This document shows, in pieces, positions 1 through 4,138 of a DNA stretch of 5,289 nt. The notes beneath the pieces were generated by a model. It had not been told where the DNA came from. It did not search any database and was given only the letters and a program-made list of their open reading frames with translations. The stretch's first letter is position 1. Every line of letters starts with the position of its first letter. This stretch comes from Nitrososphaerales archaeon TH526 (lineage in GTDB: Archaea; Thermoproteota; Nitrososphaeria; Nitrososphaerales; Nitrososphaeraceae): the NCBI GenBank assembly GCA_014523665.1, contig JAATVR010000477.1:1-5289 (forward strand), in the 5' to 3' direction. The position numbers and the translations under genes were made by a program.

Positions 1-2
1 CT

Positions 3-140
3 GCCAATCTCGGAGATACCTCAGACTTTCAAATCGCTTCAGTGTCATTTCCTAATATCACCACTAATATTGATGACAACATTGCAAATAGAATTGTAAG
101 CATATTACATCAAAGAATTTCCAAAATAGTAAATATTTGA
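3..140 (+). CDS. C-terminal end of an unidentified protein (truncated by the window edge)
   Basis: Frame 3 is open from the first base to a TGA at 138-140 and gives 45 residues; the other two plus frames close earlier. The peptide is soluble-looking: a stretch with beta character (FQIASVSFP) followed by an amphipathic helix ending in SILHQRISKIVNI. Codon choice looks coding. No motif identifies the family and the start lies outside the window. The following 118 bases hold no ORF, only the promoter of the next gene. I am fairly sure the frame is coding but cannot name a function. Confidence 0.5.
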   Translation, partial: ANLGDTSDFQIASVSFPNITTNIDDNIANRIVSILHQRISKIVNI

Positions 141-206
141 TATTGTTACTTGAAGAGTGGTCTTATATCTGCGATGAATTTTTGTGGCTGAGCTATAATT
201 AGCTTT

Positions 207-243
207 ATCTATAGTAGATCCGTAGAGATTATATACTATAGAT
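207..243 (+). promoter_or_regulatory. TATA promoter for the zinc-ribbon gene, flanked by an 8-bp inverted repeat
   Basis: A TATA-like box, TTATATACTA, spans 229-238. Its centre lies 25-26 bases before the ATG at 259, which fits a leaderless archaeal transcript. An inverted repeat (ATCTATAG at 207-214 and CTATAGAT at 236-243) brackets and partly overlaps the box, so a repressor could occlude TBP there. The half-site contains the self-palindrome CTATAG, so part of the symmetry could be chance in AT-rich DNA. Confidence 0.5.
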
Positions 244-258
244 TAGTTATTATCAGTA

Positions 259-399
259 ATGGCGGAAATAACATTAAGAGGGTATCAATGCGAGCGATGC
301 AACCACAAATGGGCACCAAGAGAAAAAGAAGTACCTAGAGTTTGTCCGAAGTGTAAATCTGCATACTGGAATGTCGCAAGAAAAGCCAGACATAATTAG
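259..399 (+). CDS. Small zinc-ribbon protein (46 aa)
   Basis: A 46-residue protein with two CxxC knuckles, C11/C14 and C29/C32, separated by 14 residues, as in rubredoxin-like or RPB9-like zinc ribbons that hold one zinc. The first knuckle reads GYQCERCNHKWAPR and the second VCPKCKSAYWN. The tail, ARKARHN, is basic and could contact nucleic acid. I recall short single-ribbon proteins of this pattern as common in Thaumarchaeota, without a known role. The start is the first ATG after the TATA box at 229-238 and has no Shine-Dalgarno sequence, consistent with leaderless translation. It is the first of three zinc-ribbon genes on this strand. Role inferred: small nucleic-acid or protein adaptor in the cytoplasm. 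Confidence 0.88.
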   Translation: MAEITLRGYQCERCNHKWAPREKEVPRVCPKCKSAYWNVARKARHN

Positions 400-476
400 G
401 GAGTTGAATGCTACGAACTTTACGCAGACTCAAAATATCAGTTGAATTGCTCTATAGGAGACATAATTTACTTATT

Positions 477-671
477 ATGAATAACAAGAAGAGTAAAAAT
501 GACGAGGGAAGTGTTTGGGATTTTCTAGCCGGATTAGTGATGGGATTCGTGGGTTACGGAATCTTATCAGAATTTGCCAATCGGAAGCACAAGTGTCCAG
601 TATGTATGACGAAAGTTAAGCAGGGACAAGCAAGCTGTCATGTATGTAAGAACCAACTTAGATGGAATTAA
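477..671 (+). CDS. Membrane-anchored zinc-ribbon protein (64 aa)
   Basis: I chose the ATG at 477 (MNNKKSKNDEG). An upstream ATG at 408 in the same frame would add 23 Arg/Leu-rich residues; it has a GGGAG 4 bases ahead and starts 8 bases after the previous stop, so it cannot be excluded. A weak TATA-like TCTATA (451-456) lies about 24 bases before 477. From 477 the protein has a charged N-terminus (1-12), one membrane segment or amphipathic helix (about 13-31, WDFLAGLVMGFVGYGIL), and a zinc ribbon with C40/C43 and C54/C57 in the pattern CPVC-x10-CHVC. The ribbon ends almost at the C-terminus. It probably acts at the inner face of the membrane; substrate unknown. The stop (669-671) is in the same frame as, and 6 bases before, the next gene. 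Confidence 0.72.
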   Translation: MNNKKSKNDEGSVWDFLAGLVMGFVGYGILSEFANRKHKCPVCMTKVKQGQASCHVCKNQLRWN

Positions 672-677
672 GACGAT

Positions 678-1034
678 TTGTTTGACTCTTGGAATATAGA
701 CCGCTTTCTTAATTCAAGATATTCCATAATTGGAGTGACAATTAATTGCATCGCTGCAGCTGTAGCTCTTGTCGTTATATATTTTGGAACTATAAATATC
801 TCAAATAGTATAGATAATCCGCTTTATTTCACATTAATTCCTGATAATTACGAGTCTTACACAATTGTTTGGATAGTTGGCTCACTTATTTTTGCCGCAC
901 GCTTATTGATGAGAAAAATCAAGAAAACACCTGAAGTAATAAATCCCATTTGTCCGTTTTGTAGTGGTGTAATGGAAACTAGCGTATTACACTGCATAAA
1001 ATGTGGAAAACGAGCCGGTGAATTTAGTCAATAA
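678..1034 (+). CDS. Two-helix membrane protein with C-terminal zinc ribbon (118 aa)
   Basis: A TTG at 678 is the first usable start; the next is a GTG at 735, and no ATG occurs before residue 78, beyond both helices. The order is: first membrane helix at about 15-39 (YSIIGVTIN through VVIYFG), an extracytoplasmic loop at about 40-60, a second helix at about 61-78 (TIVWIVGSLIFAARLLM), a basic stretch (RKIKK) that fits a positive-inside orientation, and a zinc ribbon C92/C95-C106/C109 written CPFC-x10-CIKC. The knuckle spacing equals that of the upstream 64-residue protein, so the ribbon probably duplicated. The gene continues in the same frame as its neighbour after one TAA and is probably cotranscribed. 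The unusual start leaves the exact N-terminus uncertain. Function unknown. Confidence 0.7.
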   Translation: MFDSWNIDRFLNSRYSIIGVTINCIAAAVALVVIYFGTINISNSIDNPLYFTLIPDNYESYTIVWIVGSLIFAARLLMRKIKKTPEVINPICPFCSGVMETSVLHCIKCGKRAGEFSQ

Positions 1035-1102
1035 TTATGTCCAGACATTTAACACCCCTGTCGTCAAGTCATTTGTTCAGAATGTATAACATATAGAGTA
1101 AA

Positions 1103-1696
1103 TCACTTGCTTTCGATAACTGTCTGATATTTTGTAATAGTCTGACCAAGATCAGATAATTGTGCCCGCTGTAGCATGATAGTATTGTCCAAATCTTTCT
1201 TCCTAAGTCCCAAATCTATGACGTCACGTGTAAGCTTCCGTATCTTACTCTCTAATGACGGTAAATCAAATGCAGCGTATCTTAACACTGTCTGAATATC
1301 TTTTTGGTTAATCAATTTGTTTTTCTTCAGTGTGTGAAATAATTTTAGAAATAGATCAAGATCATGCCTGATCTCATAATATATTAATGCTAATTCATCA
1401 AGCTGATTTAGCACCCAATACTCTTGCAGTATATCTTCTATTTCACTGGCGGAAATATCTAAATCTATGGCAACATCGATCGGTTTCTTGCCACTTTTGA
1501 ATAGATACATTGCCTGTGTTGTGTTAGATTTGTTACTCAGATCAATATCATCATCATCATTAGCTTGACCATCAATTCTTCGAATGATAGTGCCGATATC
1601 TTTAAAGCTCATGTGTACTATCTCAGCGATCTGCCGGATAGTTTTATTTTCCTGATGTAACTTAATTACAAGTTCTTCTTTTTCTTTCTTGTTCAT
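1103..1696 (-). CDS. Thaumarchaeal HTH / coiled-coil regulator-like protein (197 aa)
   Basis: Starting at the ATG at 1694-1696 (MNKKEKEE), the protein has an N-terminal helix-turn-helix at about residues 5-41 (recognition-helix region HMSFKDIGTIIRRI), an acidic linker (DDDDID), and a second HTH-like unit at about 60-94 (SGKKPIDVAIDLDISASEIEDIL). A helical middle follows (LNQLDELALIYYEI), then a C-terminal coiled coil at about 145-195. I recall this architecture as a paralogous family, abundant in soil ammonia-oxidising archaea, of unproven function; DNA binding is inferred from the HTH. An ATG four codons upstream (1708) also fits the frame, but the TATA box at 1719-1728 is centred 27-28 bases before 1696, favouring the shorter leaderless start. 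From memory, relatives often have longer coiled coils, so the C-terminus may be shortened. It converges on the zinc-ribbon genes with 68 bases between. Confidence 0.9.
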   Translation of the reverse strand: MNKKEKEELVIKLHQENKTIRQIAEIVHMSFKDIGTIIRRIDGQANDDDDIDLSNKSNTTQAMYLFKSGKKPIDVAIDLDISASEIEDILQEYWVLNQLDELALIYYEIRHDLDLFLKLFHTLKKNKLINQKDIQTVLRYAAFDLPSLESKIRKLTRDVIDLGLRKKDLDNTIMLQRAQLSDLGQTITKYQTVIESK

Positions 1697-1718
1697 TAAT
1701 ACTTGCATGTTTTCTAGA

Positions 1719-1728
1719 TGATATTTAA
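1719..1728 (-). promoter_or_regulatory. TATA box of the HTH gene
   Basis: On the minus strand this reads ATTAAATATC, centred 27-28 bases upstream of the ATG at 1696. The distance fits transcription starting at the A of that ATG, which is why the 1696 start is preferred over the ATG at 1708, only about 15 bases from the box. Confidence 0.55.
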
Positions 1729-1930
1729 TGACCGGCTGCTGCTAATAGCTTTTTCTATGTTGTCACTTGTTTTCGTTTCAAAGCCTACTGTTACAGAGTG
1801 ATTTTAACTATTATTTTGGACAGTCTTGAAATGCGTGCAAGAATAAGCGAATCGCACCCAACTGATATTATTATGCAATATTAAGAGCATTATATTGCAG
1901 TACTAGAAACAAAAACACTCGGGGATTGAA
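1729..1930. other. Gene-poor intergenic stretch with one hairpin
   Basis: I see no ORF with a convincing start here. The only structure is a perfect 8-bp inverted repeat, TGCAATAT at 1874-1881 and ATATTGCA at 1892-1899, with a 10-base loop. A start-less 29-codon open frame on the minus strand (1714-1803) is probably noise. Confidence 0.5.
1874..1899. repeat. Perfect 8-bp inverted repeat with 10-base spacer
   Basis: The arms TGCAATAT (1874-1881) and ATATTGCA (1892-1899) are exact reverse complements. The position upstream of the HTH gene, about 180 bases from its start, is far for an operator. It could be a hairpin in a transcript or a footprint of a lost mobile element. Confidence 0.5.
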
Positions 1931-2092
1931 TCATTTCTGATGTAGCCCTGCTTGCTTTTGGAGATAGTCCAATAGATCTTTATCATCTTCTTGATGTTCG
2001 ATTCGCAAATAACGTTTCATTCCATTTAATAAATTATAGTTTTCTTTTGAATATTTATTTGAATTATAATCTTCTTTTTCTAGGGCTGGATA
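1931..2092 (-). pseudogene. Remnant ORF, C-terminal part of an unidentified small protein
   Basis: The minus strand is open for 53 codons between in-frame stops at 2093-2095 and 1931-1933. There is no start codon near its beginning; the only ATG (2018-2020) would give 29 residues. The translated end is strongly protein-like: MKRYLRIEHQEDDKDLLDY then LQKQAGLHQK, an acidic helix followed by a Gln/Lys-rich tail. The upstream part (ALEKEDYNSNKYSKEN) is low in complexity. Beyond the upstream TGA the same frame stays open for only ten codons. I read this as the 3' part of a gene that has lost its beginning, or as a 29-residue gene. No family recognised. Confidence 0.35.
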
Positions 2093-2131
2093 TCATGATA
2101 TAAATGGCTTCGTATTATTTGCAGCTTAAAT

Positions 2132-2332
2132 CTAATTATATATTGGTATATGGCTATATTTTAAGAAATTTTCTAGCTGTTCGTAACTCTCTAATTCCAG
2201 GTATTTCATTAAATATTCAATAATATTATCATCATATTCAGCATTCTTGTACTTTCTTTTATTCATGACAACTTGAATTTGCTCTTTGTTATCCAAGTCA
2301 GTATTACTTAATACACACTTAGATAGTAACAT
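2132..2332 (-). CDS. Hypothetical small acidic protein (66 aa)
   Basis: The ATG at 2332 gives 66 residues; an internal ATG at 2266 would give 44 (MNKRKYKNAEYDD). The second half (DDNIIEYLMKYLELESYEQL) looks like two amphipathic helices and ends in the unusual YSHIPIYN. No cysteine cluster, signal or membrane segment is present. A TATA-like element (minus TTAAATATTA, 2350-2359) is centred about 22 bases before the long start, a little short for the usual spacing, and nothing similar precedes the internal ATG. It may belong with the decayed ORF at 1931-2092 on the same strand. I do not recognise it; it may be a real lineage-specific gene or an accidental frame. Confidence 0.4.
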   Translation of the reverse strand: MLLSKCVLSNTDLDNKEQIQVVMNKRKYKNAEYDDNIIEYLMKYLELESYEQLENFLKYSHIPIYN

Positions 2333-2416
2333 ATATAATACTTTATGATTAATATTTAATAAAATTGGGCAAAGATTGTCCAGATTTCGGATGATTTGAT
2401 TAAAGATATTGAATTA

Positions 2417-2437
2417 ATGACATAAGATATGACATAA
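2417..2437. repeat. Pair of ATGACATAA direct repeats
   Basis: The 9-mer ATGACATAA occurs at 2417-2425 and again at 2429-2437, a 12-base step close to one helical turn. Such spacing allows side-by-side protein binding, but the DNA is very AT-rich and chance is possible. Confidence 0.35.
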
Positions 2438-2472
2438 CGATATAATTCTCAACGTACTATCATTAATGTATA

Positions 2473-2489
2473 GATTTCTAGTAGAAATC
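2473..2489. promoter_or_regulatory. Perfect 17-bp palindrome, candidate operator
   Basis: GATTTCTA-G-TAGAAATC is an exact palindrome with 8-base half-sites around one central base, a form typical of sites for dimeric HTH proteins. It ends 70 bases before the winged-helix gene and directly precedes a weak TATA-like stretch (CTATTATTTAC, 2496-2506). Autoregulation by the product of that gene is the simplest inference. Confidence 0.5.
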
Positions 2490-2559
2490 AGTTAACTATT
2501 ATTTACTTTGTTGTTTGAAGATTAAGCGGTATTCGTAAACGACAAAGTATCTAGGGGTA

Positions 2560-2814
2560 ATGGGCAAAATGCGTAGAAACTCGTACACTCGTGGCCTAAC
2601 TGAGAGCCAAACATTAGCTTACGTACTTAGATGTATTTCTGAGGGGAAGAATGAAGAACAGATTGCGGAAAGACTTGATGGAGATACACTGTTAATAAAA
2701 ACTTGGGTAGACGCGTTGAAACAAATACATTTTGTAGTTACAAATTACTTTAATGAACTAGTTATAACATCCGATGGTAAAAATTATCTTGAAAAGTTTG
2801 ATTCAGATCGATAA
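2560..2814 (+). CDS. Small winged-helix DNA-binding protein (84 aa)
   Basis: After a basic N-terminus (MGKMRRNSYTRG) come helix 1 at about residues 15-28 (SQTLAYVLRCISEG), a helix-turn-helix at about 30-55 (NEEQIAERLDGDTLLIKTWVDALKQ), a beta-hairpin wing at about 57-70 (HFVVTNYFNELVIT), and a last helix beginning SDGKNYLEKF. The ITSDGKNYL pattern closing the wing is characteristic of archaeal winged-helix proteins. At 84 residues it is essentially just the DNA-binding domain, so it probably works as a dimer. ATG 2560 has AGGGG ending 2 bases before it; a second ATG at 2569 would put AGGGG at a more usual distance and remove only three residues. A perfect palindrome upstream (2473-2489) may be its target. 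Target genes cannot be read from the window. Confidence 0.75.
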   Translation: MGKMRRNSYTRGLTESQTLAYVLRCISEGKNEEQIAERLDGDTLLIKTWVDALKQIHFVVTNYFNELVITSDGKNYLEKFDSDR

Positions 2815-2885
2815 GTTACAGACTCACTAGATGATCAGCTATTTCGTTTGAATGTCTTGCCAGCTGCTATAAAATCAAATTGAAC

Positions 2886-2909
2886 ATCTAATTAGACATT
2901 TTTATAAAA
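2886..2909 (+). promoter_or_regulatory. Strong TATA box with palindromic site abutting it
   Basis: TTTTTATAAAA at 2899-2909 is one of the best TATA boxes in the window. The palindrome TCTAATTAGA (2887-2896, in the 11-mer ATCTAATTAGA at 2886-2896) lies immediately upstream, where BRE or an activator would bind. A start about 27 bases on would be near 2931, 23 bases before the ATG at 2954. A weaker TATA-like CTATAAAAT lies at 2867-2875. Confidence 0.5.
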
Positions 2910-2953
2910 CTGAAATTTTCGAGAAATAAGACGGATGAAGTCAGACAAGTCTA

Positions 2954-3160
2954 ATGACCAATAAGATAATAGTTATTGCAAGAATAGCCAAAGATGCTAT
3001 TACGTACCATCTCATCAGATATGGGTTTAATGGGCTCTCTTCTGCCGGTTACAGACACAGTCTTGGTCCAATGCATCAGTATATTATTACAAAATGGATT
3101 AATACCAGATTTGACTTATCATACGCTAAGACTAGTATAGATAAGAATATTTCAAGCTAG
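2954..3160 (+). CDS. Uncertain small basic protein (68 aa)
   Basis: The frame runs from ATG 2954 to TAG 3158-3160. The peptide begins like a beta strand (NKIIVIARIAKDAITYHLI), has a Gly/Ser-rich middle (FNGLSSAGYRHSLGPMHQ) and ends polar. No cysteine pair, signal or HTH is seen and I recognise no family. The good TATA box at 2899-2909 would give a leader of about 23 bases. That promoter argues something is transcribed here, but an RNA without a protein is equally possible. An ATG at 2935 in another frame stops after nine codons. Confidence 0.3.
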   Translation: MTNKIIVIARIAKDAITYHLIRYGFNGLSSAGYRHSLGPMHQYIITKWINTRFDLSYAKTSIDKNISS

Positions 3161-3192
3161 TTATAGAATATAAATTCATTCACATTGACCGG

Positions 3193-3208
3193 TAATCTAA
3201 TTAGATTA
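3193..3208. repeat. Perfect 16-bp palindrome sharing a core with the upstream site
   Basis: TAATCTAATTAGATTA at 3193-3208 reads identically on both strands. It contains the 11-mer ATCTAATTAGA found at 2886-2896. The two copies flank the small ORF at 2954-3160, one before its promoter and one 32 bases after its stop, so one protein may bind both, or they may mark the ends of a small inserted unit. Confidence 0.55.
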
Positions 3209-3390
3209 TCATTGTATCATATCTATGGATGTTCTATTGCTAATGAGCATATTACATCATTTTGACTATTGGAGCGCTAGTTTAGGTAGCATACAATCAC
3301 CAATTGACCATACGACTCATCAGTTCTATTAACTAATCGTTACCAGCAATAGTACTAAGAGGAATATAATACTTAAGATTAGCTATCAGT
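3209..3390. other. Intergenic stretch without recognisable features
   Basis: I see no ORF with promoter support and no strong repeat. A 35-codon plus frame (3225-3332) has a protein sequence without recognisable character and no TATA box at the right distance. Confidence 0.5.
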
Positions 3391-3523
3391 CTAATGTTCG
3401 GCGACGACATGTGCCTCTCTATGCTCGTCACAAAAATATATTGTCACACTCTGTGCACTGGGAAGTTGTTATACCTACATTACGGCAATCAGTATAGTCA
3501 CATTTTTGGACTGCTTGAGACAT
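3391..3523 (-). pseudogene. AN1/B-box-like zinc-finger protein, frameshifted in a T5 run
   Basis: The ATG at 3523 opens a 31-residue frame (MSQAVQKCDYTDCRNVG...) that stops at 3428-3430, right after ECDNIFL. Removing one T from the five-T run (A5 at 3432-3436 on the plus strand) lets it continue as CDEHREAHVVAEH to a TAG at 3391-3393, giving 43 residues. That product has C8, C13, C23, C26, C31, H34 and H38, spaced C-x4-C-x9-C-x2-C-x4-C-x2-H-x3-H, like AN1 or B-box zinc fingers that bind proteins or ubiquitin-like partners. Without the shift the CxxH half is lost. A TATA box (3546-3554) sits 27 bases before the ATG, so the gene is or was expressed as a leaderless mRNA. It may be a real mutation, a sequencing error in a homopolymer, or slippage-dependent expression. 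Confidence 0.6.
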
Positions 3524-3638
3524 TTCTACATACTGATCTAACATCATTTATAATAGTTTGAGCGATTTTCATTGAATCGTAGCAAACAAACTCATAATAT
3601 GTCTGACATTTATACCCACAGTTTTCAAATGCGACCAA
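3498..3638 (-). CDS. Cys-rich small protein (46 aa, TTG start, uncertain)
   Basis: After the TAA that ends the HhH-like gene (3642-3644) the same frame reopens: CGG, then TTG at 3636-3638, then VAFENCGYKCQTYYEF and on to SVCRNVSSSPKM, closing at 3498-3500. C7/C11 form a CxxxC, with further cysteines at 19 and 37. The middle (YDSMKIAQTIINDV) is a good amphipathic helix. The sequence and codons look like a real protein, yet no ATG or Shine-Dalgarno sequence is present, and the last 26 bases overlap the zinc-finger gene in another frame. It may be translated from the mRNA of the upstream gene, or be the C-terminal half of a longer protein cut by the TAA. The promoter of the zinc-finger gene lies inside it. 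Confidence 0.42.
   Translation of the reverse strand: MVAFENCGYKCQTYYEFVCYDSMKIAQTIINDVRSVCRNVSSSPKM
3546..3554 (-). promoter_or_regulatory. TATA box of the zinc-finger gene
   Basis: On the minus strand it reads ATTATAAAT, centred 27 bases upstream of the ATG at 3523. The match to the leaderless spacing seen at 1696 and 4139 is the main reason to believe this small gene. Confidence 0.6.
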
Positions 3639-3641
3639 CCG

Positions 3642-3866
3642 TTATGATATATCCTGACTGAGATTTCTTTCTTGTATGACTTTCTGTACTGCTTCAATAA
3701 TTAATTCCCCAACATACAGATCTATATTTAGCATTTCAGATAGTTCTCGATAACCTAGACCGATTATCGAATCAATTGTAACATCGGCATCAATTAATAA
3801 TTGCTTTAATCCCTCTGCAATGTCCAACTCTTGAACCCAATCATTGACCGTAGAATAGGGTTTCGT
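3642..3866 (-). CDS. Helix-hairpin-helix-like small protein (74 aa), start codon apparently ACG
   Basis: A conservative TTG start at 3825-3827 gives 61 residues. Upstream, the same frame stays open and protein-like (KPYSTVNDWVQE) back to ACG at 3864-3866, where ATG would be expected: a TATA box (minus TTAAATATTA, 3885-3894) is centred about 24 bases before it. I annotate from there. Residues 8-24 form a helix (NDWVQELDIAEGLKQLL). Residues 25-63 resemble the helix-hairpin-helix/SAM-like fold at the N-terminus of RadA (DADVTIDSIIGLGYRELSEM, then a Gly-hairpin and EAVQKVI), which binds DNA or proteins. No catalytic residues are seen. If ACG is not used, the start is lost and only the shorter TTG form could be made. 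The stop is in frame with the Cys-rich ORF downstream. Confidence 0.6.
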   Translation of the reverse strand, partial: TKPYSTVNDWVQELDIAEGLKQLLIDADVTIDSIIGLGYRELSEMLNIDLYVGELIIEAVQKVIQERNLSQDIS

Positions 3867-3884
3867 AAGAACGTTAGCAGTGAG

Positions 3885-3894
3885 TAATATTTAA
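3885..3894 (-). promoter_or_regulatory. TATA-like box upstream of the HhH-like gene
   Basis: The minus strand reads TTAAATATTA. Transcription about 24-27 bases downstream would begin at 3863-3866, on or beside the ACG codon. This places the natural N-terminus well before the TTG at 3827. Confidence 0.45.
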
Positions 3895-3923
3895 CTATTC
3901 TGTCGAAGAATAATTGGCTCACT

Positions 3924-4037
3924 CTAGATAGCAATTTTATACATTATGTTATCAGTTCTTGTTGCTTTACGGCATTGATTCTGCTGCATGGCTTTAATAG
4001 CTTTGTAGCCGCAGAATTTTTCAGTCGCGTTAACCAT
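3924..4037 (-). CDS. Very small Cys/Lys-rich protein (37 aa, uncertain)
   Basis: The ATG at 4035-4037 opens 37 codons closed by TAG at 3924-3926. The peptide (MVNATEKFCGYKAIKAMQQN, then CRKATRTDN and IMYKIAI) has two cysteines 13 residues apart, a basic amphipathic helix and no membrane segment. An in-frame TGA two codons before the ATG fixes the start, and GGGTTGA just upstream is a weak ribosome-binding candidate. No clear TATA box is seen. Base composition is richer in GC than the flanks. The opposite strand is open too but lacks an ATG. Not recognised; possibly a real short gene in the minus-strand cluster with the HhH-like gene downstream. Confidence 0.38.
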   Translation of the reverse strand: MVNATEKFCGYKAIKAMQQNQCRKATRTDNIMYKIAI

Positions 4038-4107
4038 CTTTCAACCCAATGTCAACAGCAGTATTCAACTACAAAGACTATTTTCTGCTAGCTACGCATT
4101 AGAATTA

Positions 4108-4119
4108 CTATATATATAA
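4108..4119 (+). promoter_or_regulatory. TATA box of the exported NMTGG-repeat protein
   Basis: CTATATATATAA at 4108-4119 is centred 25-26 bases before the ATG at 4139. No Shine-Dalgarno sequence precedes the ATG, so a leaderless mRNA is likely. Confidence 0.7.
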
Positions 4120-4138
4120 CGACACGAACAATAATTCA

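Larger units (their letters stand above)
2333..2559. other. Intergenic region between divergent small genes, with candidate control sites
   Basis: No ORF is supported. It contains a 7-bp stem with a 3-base loop (2366-2382, one G-U pair), two ATGACATAA copies 12 bases apart (2417-2437) and a perfect 17-bp palindrome (2473-2489). These lie upstream of the winged-helix gene at 2560. Confidence 0.5.

Noticed and set aside
408..476. Upstream ATG adding 23 residues to the membrane zinc-ribbon protein
   Set aside because: The added part is a featureless Arg/Leu-rich stretch and the 477 start begins with typical protein sequence. The GGGAG before 408 keeps it possible, so it is noted in the gene entry.
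1714..1803. 29-codon open minus frame (VTVGFETKTSDNIEKAISSS) before the HTH gene
   Set aside because: It has no start codon and is short enough to arise by chance; it overlaps the HTH gene promoter.
1901..1932. CRISPR-repeat-like ending GGGGATTGAATC after an A-rich stretch
   Set aside because: Only one copy exists; there is no repeat-spacer periodicity and no cas gene.
1990..2012. T-arm-like GTTCGATTC suggesting a tRNA
   Set aside because: No acceptor stem, D-arm or anticodon arm can be drawn around it, and it lies in the open frame of the ORF remnant.
3225..3332. 35-codon plus-strand ORF
   Set aside because: No TATA box at the right distance, no Shine-Dalgarno sequence and no recognisable protein character.
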